From an uncultured Lachnospiraceae bacterium (GTDB lineage Bacteria > Bacillota > Clostridia > Lachnospirales > Lachnospiraceae): a DNA stretch of 44,126 nt. This document shows positions 23,501-32,256 of the stretch, piece by piece (the stretch's first letter is position 1; each line of letters opens with the position of its first letter). The notes under the pieces are model-generated. The model saw only the letters and a list, made by a program, of their open reading frames with translations. It ran no database searches and had not been told where the DNA came from. Location of the stretch: positions 1 to 44,126 of the forward strand of contig CAJUJP010000031.1 of the NCBI GenBank assembly GCA_910586615.1, in the 5' to 3' direction. A program made the position numbers and the translations under genes.

Positions 23501-24035
23501 AGAAGCAGTGCGGATGCTGCTGGAAGGCATCGGCGAGGATGTGACGAGGGAGGGACTTGTGGATACGCCCAACAGGATTGCGCGGATGTACGAGGAAATC
23601 TTTAAGGGCATGGAAGAAGACCCGGCACAGCATCTTTGTAAGACCTTTGCGGTGGACAGCAATGAGATCGTGGTGGAAAAGGATATTACGTTCTACTCCA
23701 CCTGTGAGCACCATATGATGCCTTTTTATGGAAAGGCCCATATTGCATATATTCCTGACGGCAGAGTGGTTGGAATCAGTAAGCTGGCCCGCACCGTGGA
23801 GGTATATGCCCGGAGGCTGCAGATCCAGGAGCAGATGACGACACAGGTGGCGGACGCTGTCATGGAGCATTTGAGACCTCAGGGTGTCATGGTGATGGTG
23901 GAGGCCGAGCACATGTGCATGACGATGCGCGGTGTGTCGAAACCCGGCAGCAGAACGGTGACCATGGCGGCCAGAGGATGCTTCCGGGATGATCCGCAGC
24001 TGCAGCAGTACTTTTTTGAAATGATCAGAAGATAA
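23478..24035 (+). CDS. folE: GTP cyclohydrolase I FolE
   Basis: 185 residues. It turns GTP into dihydroneopterin triphosphate, the first step of folate synthesis. Zinc ligands are in FYSTCEHHMMPF and AEHMCMTMRG; substrate residues lie in GRVVGISKLARTVEVYARRLQIQEQMT. The N-terminus DVTREGLVDTPNRIARMYEEIFKG is typical. The gene overlaps the end of folC by 23 bases, with CAGGAGAG inside folC as ribosome site, so translation is coupled. Confidence 0.96.
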   Translation: MADQKKIEEAVRMLLEGIGEDVTREGLVDTPNRIARMYEEIFKGMEEDPAQHLCKTFAVDSNEIVVEKDITFYSTCEHHMMPFYGKAHIAYIPDGRVVGISKLARTVEVYARRLQIQEQMTTQVADAVMEHLRPQGVMVMVEAEHMCMTMRGVSKPGSRTVTMAARGCFRDDPQLQQYFFEMIRR

Positions 24036-24070
24036 TGACAAGAGATTAGATACGGAAAGAGGGTTTGATA

Positions 24071-24895
24071 TTGAGAATAGGTAACAGGGATTATGAAATC
24101 AGCGGACATACTTATGTGATGGGGATCCTGAATGTGACCCCGGATTCTTTTTCGGACGGGGGAAAATATACTTCCATTGACCGGGCTTTATACCGTGTGG
24201 AAGAGATGCTGCATGAGGGGATGGATCTGCTGGACATTGGCGGCGAATCTACCAGGCCGGGGCATACAATGGTTTCGGAAGAAGAGGAGATTGAGCGTGT
24301 AGCACCTGTTATTGAAAAAGTTAAATGCAGATTTGACATACCGGTTTCTCTGGATACATATAAGGCGAAGGTGGCACGGGCGGGTATTTCTGCGGGAGCC
24401 GACCTGATCAATGACATCTGGGGATTGAAATATGATGCGGAGTTGGCGGGGGTGATTGCCGGTGCGGATCTTCCCTGCTGCCTGATGCATAATCGTAAAG
24501 AAGCGGTTTATGAGAATTATATGGAAGAGGTTCTCATGGATTTGCGGGAGAGCCTTAAGTGTGCACACAAAGCGGGCATACGCGGCGACAGGATTATTCT
24601 GGATCCGGGAGTGGGCTTCGGCAAGACTTATGAGCACAATCTGGAAGTGATTGACCGTCTGGAAATGCTGCAATCGCTGGGCTGTCCGATTCTGCTTGGC
24701 ACAAGCCGCAAGTCGGTGGTAGGGCTGACGCTTGACCTGCCTGCATCGGAGCGGGTAGAGGGCACCATAGTAACAACTGTTTATGGGGTTCTGAAAGGAG
24801 CCATGTTTGTACGGGTTCATGATGTGAAGGAGAATGTGCGTGCCATTCGGATGGCGGAGGCAATCCGGGACGGATACCGGAAAGAAAACAGGTAA
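24071..24895 (+). CDS. folP: Dihydropteroate synthase FolP
   Basis: 274 residues. It condenses p-aminobenzoate with hydroxymethyl-dihydropterin pyrophosphate and is the sulfonamide target. Motifs in order: GILNVTPDSFSDGG, DLLDIGGESTRPG, PVSLDTYKAKVA, LINDIWG, IILDPGVGFGKT, LGTSRKSV and a C-terminal VRVHDV. The start is a TTG at 24071: AGAGGG lies seven bases before it, and no ATG or GTG is near. A second TTG at 24065 sits too close to the ribosome site. It follows folE by 35 bases. Confidence 0.94.
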   Translation: MRIGNRDYEISGHTYVMGILNVTPDSFSDGGKYTSIDRALYRVEEMLHEGMDLLDIGGESTRPGHTMVSEEEEIERVAPVIEKVKCRFDIPVSLDTYKAKVARAGISAGADLINDIWGLKYDAELAGVIAGADLPCCLMHNRKEAVYENYMEEVLMDLRESLKCAHKAGIRGDRIILDPGVGFGKTYEHNLEVIDRLEMLQSLGCPILLGTSRKSVVGLTLDLPASERVEGTIVTTVYGVLKGAMFVRVHDVKENVRAIRMAEAIRDGYRKENR

Positions 24896-24968
24896 TCATA
24901 TAAATGACGTGGAACAGGGCAGTGCCAGAGCAGTGTTATAGAAGAAATAGAAATACAGGAGTTATGAA

Positions 24969-26687
24969 ATGGATCAGATTATCATAGAGAATTTGCGGAT
25001 ATATGCAAACCACGGCGTATATCGGGAAGAGAATGAAAAGGGACAGAATTTTTATATCAATGCCATTCTGGAAACAAATACGAGAAAAGCAGGAACGTTG
25101 GACGATTTAGACCTCTCCACCAATTACGGAGAGGTCTGTATGTTTTTAAACAGCTTCTTGAAAGAACATACTTATAAACTGATTGAGACGGCGGCGGAAA
25201 AGGCAGCGGAAGCAGTTCTTTTCAGATTTCCGCTTGTAAGGAGACTGACTCTGGAAGTGCGCAAACCTGAGGCGCCGGTTCCTTTACCCTTTGAGTCGGT
25301 GTCGGTAAAAATCGTGAGGGGATGGCACAAGGCGTATCTTTCCTGCGGGTCCAATATGGGCGATCGGAAAATGCATCTTGACGGGGCAGTGGAAGCTGTC
25401 AGAAATGACAGAAAATGCCGGATCCTGCGAGTTTCAGACTGGCTGGCGACAGAGCCTTACGGGGGAGTCGCAAAGGGAGAATTTCTGAACGGGGCAATAG
25501 AAATGGAAACTTTGTATACGCCGGAGGAACTTTTGGAGAAACTGCACGAGATCGAGCGTATTCACGGGAGAGAACGCAAGGTGCGCTGGGATTCTAGGAC
25601 ACTGGATCTCGACATTCTGCTGTATGAGGACTGCGTTATGTGCACAGAGAACCTGACCATTCCCCACGTTGATATGCAGAACCGTTATTTTGTCCTTGAA
25701 CCCCTCAGACAGATTGCATCCTATGAGCGGCATCCTGTACTGGGAAAGAGCATCGGACAGATGTATGAGGCGCTTATGGAGAGAGAACAGCCAGCTGAAT
25801 CGGGACAGGAAGAGAAGCCGGCCGAAGCAGGACAGACGGAACGACCAGCCGAGTCGGGACAGTCAGAGAAGCCGGCCGAAGCAGGACAGGCGGAACGACC
25901 GGCCGAGTCGGGACAGGAAGAGAAGCCGGCCGAAGCAGGACAGGCGGAACGACCGGCTGAATCGGGACAGGAAGAGAAGGAAGCCGAGCCAGGACAGAAA
26001 GAACAGCCGGCTGAGCGGAAGGAGCAAGTTGATTTGGAAATACAGGCAAGAAAACTTACTTTAGAGGAGGCGCGCAGAATCTATGAGACATATGCGAAGA
26101 CAGATTTTCCACCGGAGGAGATCAAACCCTTCTCTGTGATTGCCGGTGTTTGGGAACAGGGCGGATATCATGCTTACGGGTTTTATGAAAAGAACGCGGA
26201 AAAAGCCACGGAAAACATGGATAAAGAGAGTGCGGCGAAACCTTCGGATAAAGTGTCTGAGCCGGTACTGTGTGCCTATGCCTTTCTGGTGGCAGACAAA
26301 GAAAAACATGTGTTATTATTAGACTATTTTGCGGTTATAAAACAAAAGAGGGGAACGGGTTGTGGTTCTGCCGCACTGTCACTTCTGCGGAAGACATGCG
26401 GGGATTGGAATGGGCTTGTGATTGAGGTAGAAGATGATGAGCTCTTATCGATTGATGAGGGTACAAGAACAATGCGGAAACGCAGGATTTCTTTTTATAC
26501 TGCCGCGGGATGCCGGATGACCGGCACGAGAAGCCGGGTGTGGGGTGTAGACTACCGCCTTATGATTATGCCGCTTTCAGACGAACTGGCTGAAAATGAT
26601 ATGGGAGAAAAAGTGACTTCCCTCTATAAATGCCTGTATGATGAAAAAACCCTCCGGCAGCATTTTGCGATTACAGCCGGAGGATGA
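24969..26687 (+). CDS. FolB-FolK fusion with repeat linker and C-terminal GNAT-like domain
   Basis: 572 residues. Residues 1-117 are dihydroneopterin aldolase (NHGVYREENEKGQ, LIETAAEKAAE, VRKPEAPVP). Residues 120-272 are HPPK (AYLSCGSNMGDR, VRWDSRTLDLDILLY). So it turns dihydroneopterin into the FolP substrate. Residues 275-346 are eight 9-residue repeats of type PAESGQEEK/PAEAGQAER. From about 355 on lies a GNAT-like N-acyltransferase domain: LTLEEARRIYETY, LCAYAFLVADKEKHVLLLDYFAV, and the acetyl-CoA loop RGTGCGS (461-467). The FolB-FolK fusion is known; the added GNAT part is unusual and its substrate is unknown. The end overlaps a minus-strand terminator. Confidence 0.88.
   Translation: MDQIIIENLRIYANHGVYREENEKGQNFYINAILETNTRKAGTLDDLDLSTNYGEVCMFLNSFLKEHTYKLIETAAEKAAEAVLFRFPLVRRLTLEVRKPEAPVPLPFESVSVKIVRGWHKAYLSCGSNMGDRKMHLDGAVEAVRNDRKCRILRVSDWLATEPYGGVAKGEFLNGAIEMETLYTPEELLEKLHEIERIHGRERKVRWDSRTLDLDILLYEDCVMCTENLTIPHVDMQNRYFVLEPLRQIASYERHPVLGKSIGQMYEALMEREQPAESGQEEKPAEAGQTERPAESGQSEKPAEAGQAERPAESGQEEKPAEAGQAERPAESGQEEKEAEPGQKEQPAERKEQVDLEIQARKLTLEEARRIYETYAKTDFPPEEIKPFSVIAGVWEQGGYHAYGFYEKNAEKATENMDKESAAKPSDKVSEPVLCAYAFLVADKEKHVLLLDYFAVIKQKRGTGCGSAALSLLRKTCGDWNGLVIEVEDDELLSIDEGTRTMRKRRISFYTAAGCRMTGTRSRVWGVDYRLMIMPLSDELAENDMGEKVTSLYKCLYDEKTLRQHFAITAGG
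25791..26006 (+). repeat. In-frame 27-base minisatellite in the folB-folK gene
   Basis: Eight consecutive 27-base units encode PAE(S/A)GQxE(K/R) repeats, alternating in a 54-base higher-order pattern. Copy number may vary between strains without a frameshift. Confidence 0.85.
26644..26683 (-). terminator. Terminator of the DUF5050-like gene, inside the folBK frame
   Basis: Minus strand CCTCCGGC / GCCGGAGG (26651-26658 and 26676-26683) followed by a T6 run (26644-26649). It lies within the last codons of the convergent folB-folK-GNAT gene. Confidence 0.75.
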
Positions 26688-26708
26688 TTGATGAAAAATT
26701 CTCTGTTT

Positions 26709-27746
26709 CTAGTCCAGTTCTTTTAAAGCCGCCTGCATTCCGGCGTCGAAGGTGGTCACATTGACGGGGCCGAAGGTACTTGTCTTGTAGACGGGTGTCG
26801 GTTCTCTGAAGGTGTTGAAGTATACATACTGGGAGGTGATATTGATATTCTGATAAATACCCTCCCTCACCACTTCCTGTGCACGTCCGTCCACCATCAT
26901 TCTTTTCAGGGCGGGGGCAGTCTTGGAATTAGTCTGATAATATATGTAATTCCCGTATACGTTAAATAAGTCGATCCGTTCGTTGGTCAACACTTCCACT
27001 ACTTCACCGGCAAGCGAATAGCGGCACAGCCTGTAGTTATTTGGCACATCCATATAATACACATAGCCGTCCTGATAGATGGGATTCCAGATATTGCCTT
27101 CCCAGAGCACGCGGGCCGTGTCGTTGGAGGTGTTCAGTGCGTAGAGATAATGGTCTGTATCCGTTCCGTTGTAATAGATCGTCCCATCCACGTAACAGTT
27201 GGGATTGATGATTCCATCAGGATTGATGGTCTGTTTTTCTTTCTTGTTTATCTTAATCTTTTCCAGAGATACCGCATTCTTCGGGTCCAGCTTCTGATAA
27301 TAGAGATAATTGCCGCATAACTGCATGGAGACTACATGACACCGGTCCATGCCTGTGGCGGATTTACCGTTTTTCTTGCTGCGGTATATGCCGTAGGAGC
27401 CGCGGACAGAGCCAAGATCGGAGCCGCCTGACTGGTTAGCCATGGAGTAGAACACAAAATCGCCGCCGGCATTGATATTCGAACAGGAGCCGCCGTGGAG
27501 TTTCTTTATATCGGTTTCGTCTGGATTCATGGAGTAGAGTGAGTAACCGTCATAAGCGTTTGCAAAAAAAACGCGCTCGTCCGATTCACAGAAATAGCCG
27601 CCATTGTTCAGATTGCCGGCCGTGTTGCCAGCGAGGTTGTCATCATTCAAAGGAATACGGTTCGACAGAAGGATGAGGACAAATAATAAAATCATAACAA
27701 CAGTTGTTATTGAAAGTATAAGAATATTTTTCTGCTTGGTTGACAT
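26709..27746 (-). CDS. Membrane-anchored DUF5050-like beta-propeller protein
   Basis: 345 residues. An N-terminal membrane anchor (about 8-30, ILILSITTVVMILLFVLILL) is followed by an extracellular region of repeated strands: YFCESDERVFFANAYDGYSLYSMNPDETDIKKL, GGDFVFYSMAN, GNYLYYQKLD, GTIYYNGTDTDHYLYALN, DGYVYYMDVPNNYRLCRYSL, GNYIYYQTNSKTAPALKRM. These YxYY and LYxxN repeats match DUF5050-type propellers that are usually outside the cell. Function unknown. Start 27746 follows GGAGG; a longer start at 27782 is unlikely. It has its own promoter and terminator and overlaps the pheA promoter region. Confidence 0.8.
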   Translation of the reverse strand: MSTKQKNILILSITTVVMILLFVLILLSNRIPLNDDNLAGNTAGNLNNGGYFCESDERVFFANAYDGYSLYSMNPDETDIKKLHGGSCSNINAGGDFVFYSMANQSGGSDLGSVRGSYGIYRSKKNGKSATGMDRCHVVSMQLCGNYLYYQKLDPKNAVSLEKIKINKKEKQTINPDGIINPNCYVDGTIYYNGTDTDHYLYALNTSNDTARVLWEGNIWNPIYQDGYVYYMDVPNNYRLCRYSLAGEVVEVLTNERIDLFNVYGNYIYYQTNSKTAPALKRMMVDGRAQEVVREGIYQNINITSQYVYFNTFREPTPVYKTSTFGPVNVTTFDAGMQAALKELD

Positions 27747-27834
27747 AATTTCCTCCGATATACGGCGCGGCGCAGTCGTCAAAGCAGTGCAGTCCGGCGG
27801 TGCGCGCAGCCCGATTTGTTATTTTATATGAGTT

Positions 27835-27863
27835 ATTATAGCCTTAATCCTTCTTGCTATCAA
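27835..27863 (-). promoter_or_regulatory. Promoter of the DUF5050-like gene
   Basis: Minus strand TTGATA (27858-27863), 17-base spacer, TATAAT (27835-27840). Its -35 box shares two bases with the pheA -35 box. Confidence 0.75.
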
Positions 27864-27882
27864 GAGTGTTTTGGGGTAAGAT
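27854..27882 (+). promoter_or_regulatory. pheA promoter, overlapping the divergent promoter
   Basis: TTGCTA (27854-27859), 17-base spacer, TAAGAT (27877-27882). The predicted start near 27889 puts a large palindrome at the very beginning of the pheA leader. Confidence 0.5.
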
Positions 27883-27883
27883 G

Positions 27884-27973
27884 TTAGCGTAAGAAGTACT
27901 TCTGCACTTACAAAGCGAGTCATATTCACAGCACGGGCTGCTTTGCCAGGAAGTACGAAAGCTTACGCCTAAG
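27884..27973 (+). repeat. Large imperfect palindrome in the pheA leader
   Basis: TTAGCGTAAG ... GTACTTC (27884-27902) pairs with GGAAGTACG ... CTTACGCCTAAG (27949-27973). The arrangement resembles the truB-ribF hairpin (9767-9831): an AAGTACTTC/AACTTC core with a GGGCTGCTT stretch. No T-box signature is present. Confidence 0.55.
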
Positions 27974-28020
27974 AACACCCGGATGATAAAGGACAGGACG
28001 GGAAGAAAGGATAAAACAGG

Positions 28021-29148
28021 ATGGATCTATTGGAATTAAGGGGCAGACTGGATGAGATCGACGAGAAGATCGTGCGTCTTTATGAAGAGCGCATGGAGAT
28101 CTGTTCCATGGTGGCTGATTATAAGATCGAGACAGGGAAGAAAGTACTGGATAAGACAAGAGAAGAAGAGAAACTGCGGAAGGTGCGTGCCTTGACGCAG
28201 AATGAATTTAATGCCCACGGCATAGAGGAACTTTTTCAGCAGATCATGTCCATGAGCCGCAAACTGCAGTATAACAAACTGGCGGAGACGGGTGTTTACG
28301 GCAGGCTGCCTTTTATCGGCGTGGATCAGCTTGACGCGGATCGGGCAAGAGTGGTGTTCCAGGGGGCGGAAGGGGCATATTCCCAGATGGCGATGATGAA
28401 ATATTTCGGGGAGGATGTGGATTGTTTTCATGTGGATGCCTTCCGGGATGCCATGTGTGCCATTGAGGAAGGAAGTGCAGACTATGCAGTGCTTCCGATT
28501 GAAAATTCGACGGCAGGCATTGTCAACGAGATTTATGATCTGCTGGTGGAATTCGAGAATTACATTGTGGGGGAACAGATCATCAAAATAGAGCATTGTC
28601 TGTTAGGACTGCCGGGAACAGATCTTGAACAGATCAGGACGGTCTACTCCCATCCTCAGTCATTGATGCAGAGCGCCAGATATCTGAATGCTCATGAGAA
28701 CTGGCAGCAGGTGAGTATGCAGAACAACGCCTTTGCGGCGCGCAAGGTCAGCGGGGACATGGACAGGAGTCAGGCGGCTATTGCCAGCGAGCAGGCGGCG
28801 AGAATATACGGACTGGATATTCTGGAACGGGGCGTGAACCAGTCCGACACCAATTCTACCAGATTTATTATTGTGACCAATCAGAAGGTTTTTCTGAAAA
28901 ATGCGGGGAAGATCAGTCTTTGCCTGGAGGTACCCCATGAGAGTGGATCGCTGTACAGGATTTTGTCTCATTTTATATATAACGGGCTTAATATGACGAA
29001 GATCGAGAGCCGTCCGATTGAGGGACGAAACTGGGAATACAGGTTTTTTATCGACTTTGAGGGCAATCTGGGAGAAAGTGCGGTGAAGAACGCGCTGAGA
29101 GGATTGCGGGAAGAGGCAAGAAATATGAAGGTTCTTGGAAATTACTAA
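28021..29148 (+). CDS. pheA: Bifunctional chorismate mutase / prephenate dehydratase PheA
   Basis: 375 residues. It turns chorismate through prephenate into phenylpyruvate for phenylalanine. The AroQ chorismate mutase domain (1-90) has MDLLELRGRLDEIDEKIVRLYEERM. The dehydratase (about 108-285) has VVFQGAEGAYSQMAMMKYFG, NSTAGIVNEIYDLL and the catalytic NSTRFIIV. A C-terminal ACT domain (about 295-372; HESGSLYRILSHF, KIESRPIEGRNWEYRFFIDF) gives phenylalanine feedback control. AAAGGATAAAACAGG precedes ATG. It is divergent from the DUF5050-like gene. Confidence 0.95.
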   Translation: MDLLELRGRLDEIDEKIVRLYEERMEICSMVADYKIETGKKVLDKTREEEKLRKVRALTQNEFNAHGIEELFQQIMSMSRKLQYNKLAETGVYGRLPFIGVDQLDADRARVVFQGAEGAYSQMAMMKYFGEDVDCFHVDAFRDAMCAIEEGSADYAVLPIENSTAGIVNEIYDLLVEFENYIVGEQIIKIEHCLLGLPGTDLEQIRTVYSHPQSLMQSARYLNAHENWQQVSMQNNAFAARKVSGDMDRSQAAIASEQAARIYGLDILERGVNQSDTNSTRFIIVTNQKVFLKNAGKISLCLEVPHESGSLYRILSHFIYNGLNMTKIESRPIEGRNWEYRFFIDFEGNLGESAVKNALRGLREEARNMKVLGNY

Positions 29149-29228
29149 GGATCCATGACAGGGGGCAGTGACCTGAACCGGTGCCAGAAATATTGATTAT
29201 ATATATTGCAGTAGAATGGAGGATTGCT

Positions 29229-30512
29229 ATGAGAGTGGAGGAATTGATCGTTTATAAGGAACTGGAAGGCAGACAGATTTTTGACGATATGGTGTGGCTC
29301 ATGGATCATTACCGTTCCGGGGACGGCAGGGCGCGTCCGCTGTTCTATCAGTGTATGCACGGTCTGCTGGAACGGGGGGCCATGCATGGCTTTTCCGGAA
29401 ATCTGTGGCATTGCTACCTGGCGGAACTTCTGGTAAATAATGTGAACAGCTACAGCATGGCCTGTGAGATCAGAGGGGAAGTGGACGGCAGCATCAATCA
29501 GCTTGCCTTGCATGACATCGCTATTTTTAAGGAAGTCTATGATTTTGACTTTTCAGAGATGACGGATGTATTGAAAGCGCCTGAATTCGGTACGGTGATC
29601 GATTATGAAAGTCCGGTTCGGAGCAGCAAGGTGTACAGTACAAAGATCCGGGACCGCATCGGCCGACTGGCGGAGCAGTTTGCGTCCTGTGACAGTGCGC
29701 TTGAGATGAAGGCCATACTGACAGAATTTTACCGGGAGTACGGTGTGGGGAAATTTGGTTTACATAAAGCGTTTCGGGTGGTACATACCGATGAGGGTGC
29801 CCTGATTGATCCGATCCGCAATATTTCCCATGTGCAGCTGGATGACCTGATCGGTTATGAACTGCCAAAGAAGAAGCTGATCGAGAATACGGAGGCTTTT
29901 GTTGCGGGCAGAAAAGCGAACAACTGCCTGCTGTTCGGCGATGCGGGGACAGGCAAGTCCACCAGCATTAAAGCCATTGCCAACGATTATTATGACAAAG
30001 GGCTGCGCATCATCGAGGTCTACAAGCATCAGCTTGAGGATCTGAACGATGTGATCGCCCAGGTGAAGAACAGGAATTACAAGTTCATTATTTATATGGA
30101 TGATTTAAGTTTCGAGGAATTTGAGACAGAATATAAATATCTGAAGGCGGTGATCGAGGGAGGTCTGGAGAAGAAGCCTAACAATGTGCTGATCTACGCC
30201 ACTTCCAACAGACGCCATCTGATCCGGGAAAACTACGAGGACAAAGAAGGCAGGCGGGAGGACATGCATGCCAGTGATACCGTGCAGGAGAAGCTGTCTC
30301 TGGTCTATCGGTTCGGTGTTACGATCTTTTTCTGCGGGCCGGATAAAAAGCAGTATGAGGAGATCGTGAAAGGGCTGGCGGCAAGGTACGGGATTACGAT
30401 GGAAGAGGAGAAGCTGCTGGCGGCGGCAGGAAAGTGGGAACTGGCCCACGGCGGACTGTCCGGCAGGACGGCACAGCAGTTTATTGATTATCTCCGGGGC
30501 AGAATGGCGTAA
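29229..30512 (+). CDS. DUF815-type AAA ATPase
   Basis: 427 residues. An N-terminal helical region of about 180 residues of unknown role is followed by an AAA module: the contact motif DLIGYELPKKKLIENTEAF, Walker A GDAGTGKS (about 237-244), Walker B IIYMDDLSFEEFE, the sensor-like IYATSNRRHLIREN, and a C-terminal lid ELAHGGLSGRTAQQFIDYL. This is the DUF815 arrangement, whose partners are mostly unknown. ATG 29229 follows GGAGGATTGCT. The gene lies between pheA and ppx with about 100-base gaps; co-expression with the polyphosphate genes is possible but not proven. Confidence 0.88.
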   Translation: MRVEELIVYKELEGRQIFDDMVWLMDHYRSGDGRARPLFYQCMHGLLERGAMHGFSGNLWHCYLAELLVNNVNSYSMACEIRGEVDGSINQLALHDIAIFKEVYDFDFSEMTDVLKAPEFGTVIDYESPVRSSKVYSTKIRDRIGRLAEQFASCDSALEMKAILTEFYREYGVGKFGLHKAFRVVHTDEGALIDPIRNISHVQLDDLIGYELPKKKLIENTEAFVAGRKANNCLLFGDAGTGKSTSIKAIANDYYDKGLRIIEVYKHQLEDLNDVIAQVKNRNYKFIIYMDDLSFEEFETEYKYLKAVIEGGLEKKPNNVLIYATSNRRHLIRENYEDKEGRREDMHASDTVQEKLSLVYRFGVTIFFCGPDKKQYEEIVKGLAARYGITMEEEKLLAAAGKWELAHGGLSGRTAQQFIDYLRGRMA

Positions 30513-30615
30513 GCAGGAAACTTCGAATGTGCCGGAAACGTGAGAAAAAAGTACATTACGAATGTCCGGAGGCAGACAGGATAAGTTAACAATATGGTTT
30601 AAGGGGAAAGGCAGA

Positions 30616-32145
30616 ATGAAGACATTTGCGGCGATTGATGTTGGCTCTTATGAGCTGGGGATGAAGATTTTTGAGATTTCTTCTAAGAACGGAATCCGGG
30701 AGATCGACCATATCAGGCATCGGATCGATCTGGGGACGGATACATTTGCTACGGGAAAAATCAGCAATGAGCGGGTGGATGAACTGTGCAGGGTGCTGCG
30801 TGAGTATGAAGGGATCATGAAAGGCTATAAGGTGGACGACTATAAGGCTTACGGCACCAGCGCCATCCGGGAGACGGAGAACACGATGATCGTGCTGGAC
30901 CAGATTGCCCAGCGGACGGGAATTACCATAGAGGTGCTGAGCAATTCCGAGCAGCGTTTTCTGGATTATAAATCCATCGCTTCCGGCGGGGATGCTTTTA
31001 ACAAAATCATTGAAAAAGGAACTGCCATCGTGGATATCGGCGGCGGCAGCATACAGGTATCACTCTTTGACAAAGACACGCTGGTAACTACACAGAATAT
31101 GAGATTAGGTGTGCTGCGTCTGCAGGATCAGCTTGGAAGGCTGAACATACGTCCGGAGCAGAACGAGAGTATGCTGGACGAGATGGTCAGCGCCCAGTTG
31201 TCCGTGTTTAAGAAACTGTATTTAAAAGACAGGGTGATCGAGAACATCATCGTGGTGGATGATTACATTTCCGCCGTGGTGGGAAAAAATGTGGCCGGCC
31301 TGGAACACACCAGCGTGGAAGCGGCGGCAATGGACAAATTTCTGGAACGCATCCGTGTCAAATCCGTACAGGAAGTTTCACGCATTCTGGGTATGCCGGA
31401 GGAAAATGTACCGCTCCTGTTCATATCCGGCGTGCTGATCAACCGGATCGTAAAGATGATGGATGCAAAACTGATCTGGGCGCCGGGTGTGAGCCTGTGC
31501 GACGGCATCGCATATGAATACGGTGAAAAGAATAAACTAATCAGGGAACGGCATGATTTTGAGCAGGATATTATCGCCTGTGCCCAGAATATCAGTAAGC
31601 GGTATATGGGCAGCAGGCGCAGAAGCGAGACGCTGGAACAGATTGCCCTGACCATCTATGACAGTATGAAAAAGGTGCACGGGCTGGGGAAACGTGAGAG
31701 GCTTCTTCTGCGCATCGCCACACTGCTGCATGACTGCGGCAAGTATATCAGTCTGGTGAATCTGGGAGAATGTTCCTATAATATTATCATGTCCACGGAG
31801 ATTATAGGCCTGTCCCATGTGGAGCGGGAGATCGTTGCCAATGTGGTGAAGTATAACCATATCGAATTTGACTATTACGAGGCTATGGGTAAGGACAGCG
31901 CTCTGGACAGAAAAAATTATCTGACCATTGCCAAGCTGACGGCGATTCTTAAGGTTGCCAACGGGCTGGACAGGAGTCATAAGCAGAAATTTAAAAATGT
32001 CAGGACAACACTCAGGGATGAGCAGCTTATCATCACGGTGGATGCATCTTTGGACGTTACGCTGGAAAAGGGACTGTTTCAGCGCCGGGCCGCTTTTTTT
32101 GAAGAGGTATTCAGCGTGCGGCCGGTGATCAGGCAGAAAGGATAG
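30616..32145 (+). CDS. ppx: Ppx/GppA family exopolyphosphatase with HD domain
   Basis: 509 residues. It belongs to the Ppx/GppA family, which releases phosphate from polyphosphate ends or from pppGpp; which one it uses cannot be told. The actin-like fold has AAIDVGSYELGMKIFEIS, YGTSAIRETENT, IVDIGGGSIQVSLF and FISGVLINRIV. The C-terminal HD region (from about 325) has LLHDCGKYISLVN and a second half like other HD phosphohydrolases. AAAGGCAGA precedes ATG 30616. It stands directly upstream of ppk, so synthesis and breakdown genes are adjacent. Confidence 0.9.
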   Translation: MKTFAAIDVGSYELGMKIFEISSKNGIREIDHIRHRIDLGTDTFATGKISNERVDELCRVLREYEGIMKGYKVDDYKAYGTSAIRETENTMIVLDQIAQRTGITIEVLSNSEQRFLDYKSIASGGDAFNKIIEKGTAIVDIGGGSIQVSLFDKDTLVTTQNMRLGVLRLQDQLGRLNIRPEQNESMLDEMVSAQLSVFKKLYLKDRVIENIIVVDDYISAVVGKNVAGLEHTSVEAAAMDKFLERIRVKSVQEVSRILGMPEENVPLLFISGVLINRIVKMMDAKLIWAPGVSLCDGIAYEYGEKNKLIRERHDFEQDIIACAQNISKRYMGSRRRSETLEQIALTIYDSMKKVHGLGKRERLLLRIATLLHDCGKYISLVNLGECSYNIIMSTEIIGLSHVEREIVANVVKYNHIEFDYYEAMGKDSALDRKNYLTIAKLTAILKVANGLDRSHKQKFKNVRTTLRDEQLIITVDASLDVTLEKGLFQRRAAFFEEVFSVRPVIRQKG

Positions 32146-32188
32146 CAGGCAGACCGGAAGAAAGCGGGCATTCACTGCACGGATTTAA

Positions 32189-32218
32189 GATTCCCCGGGA
32201 CGGAATCACGGGGATTAG
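32189..32218 (+). repeat. Palindrome with GGGATTAG tail between ppx and ppk
   Basis: GATTCC (32189-32194) and GGAATC (32202-32207) flank CCGGGAC, then ACG and GGGATTAG (32211-32218). Similar to 9872-9902 and 39912-39941. Confidence 0.5.
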
Positions 32219-32256
32219 CACGAAATGCGAAAATATGCGCGGAAATGAGGATCAAG

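Noticed and set aside
25791..26006. CRISPR-like regular repeats
   Set aside because: Units are contiguous, have no spacers, keep the reading frame and encode a Pro/Glu/Gly/Gln linker.
27864..28020. T-box leader before pheA
   Set aside because: The T-box AGGGTGGNACCGCG-like sequence and a T-tailed terminator are missing.
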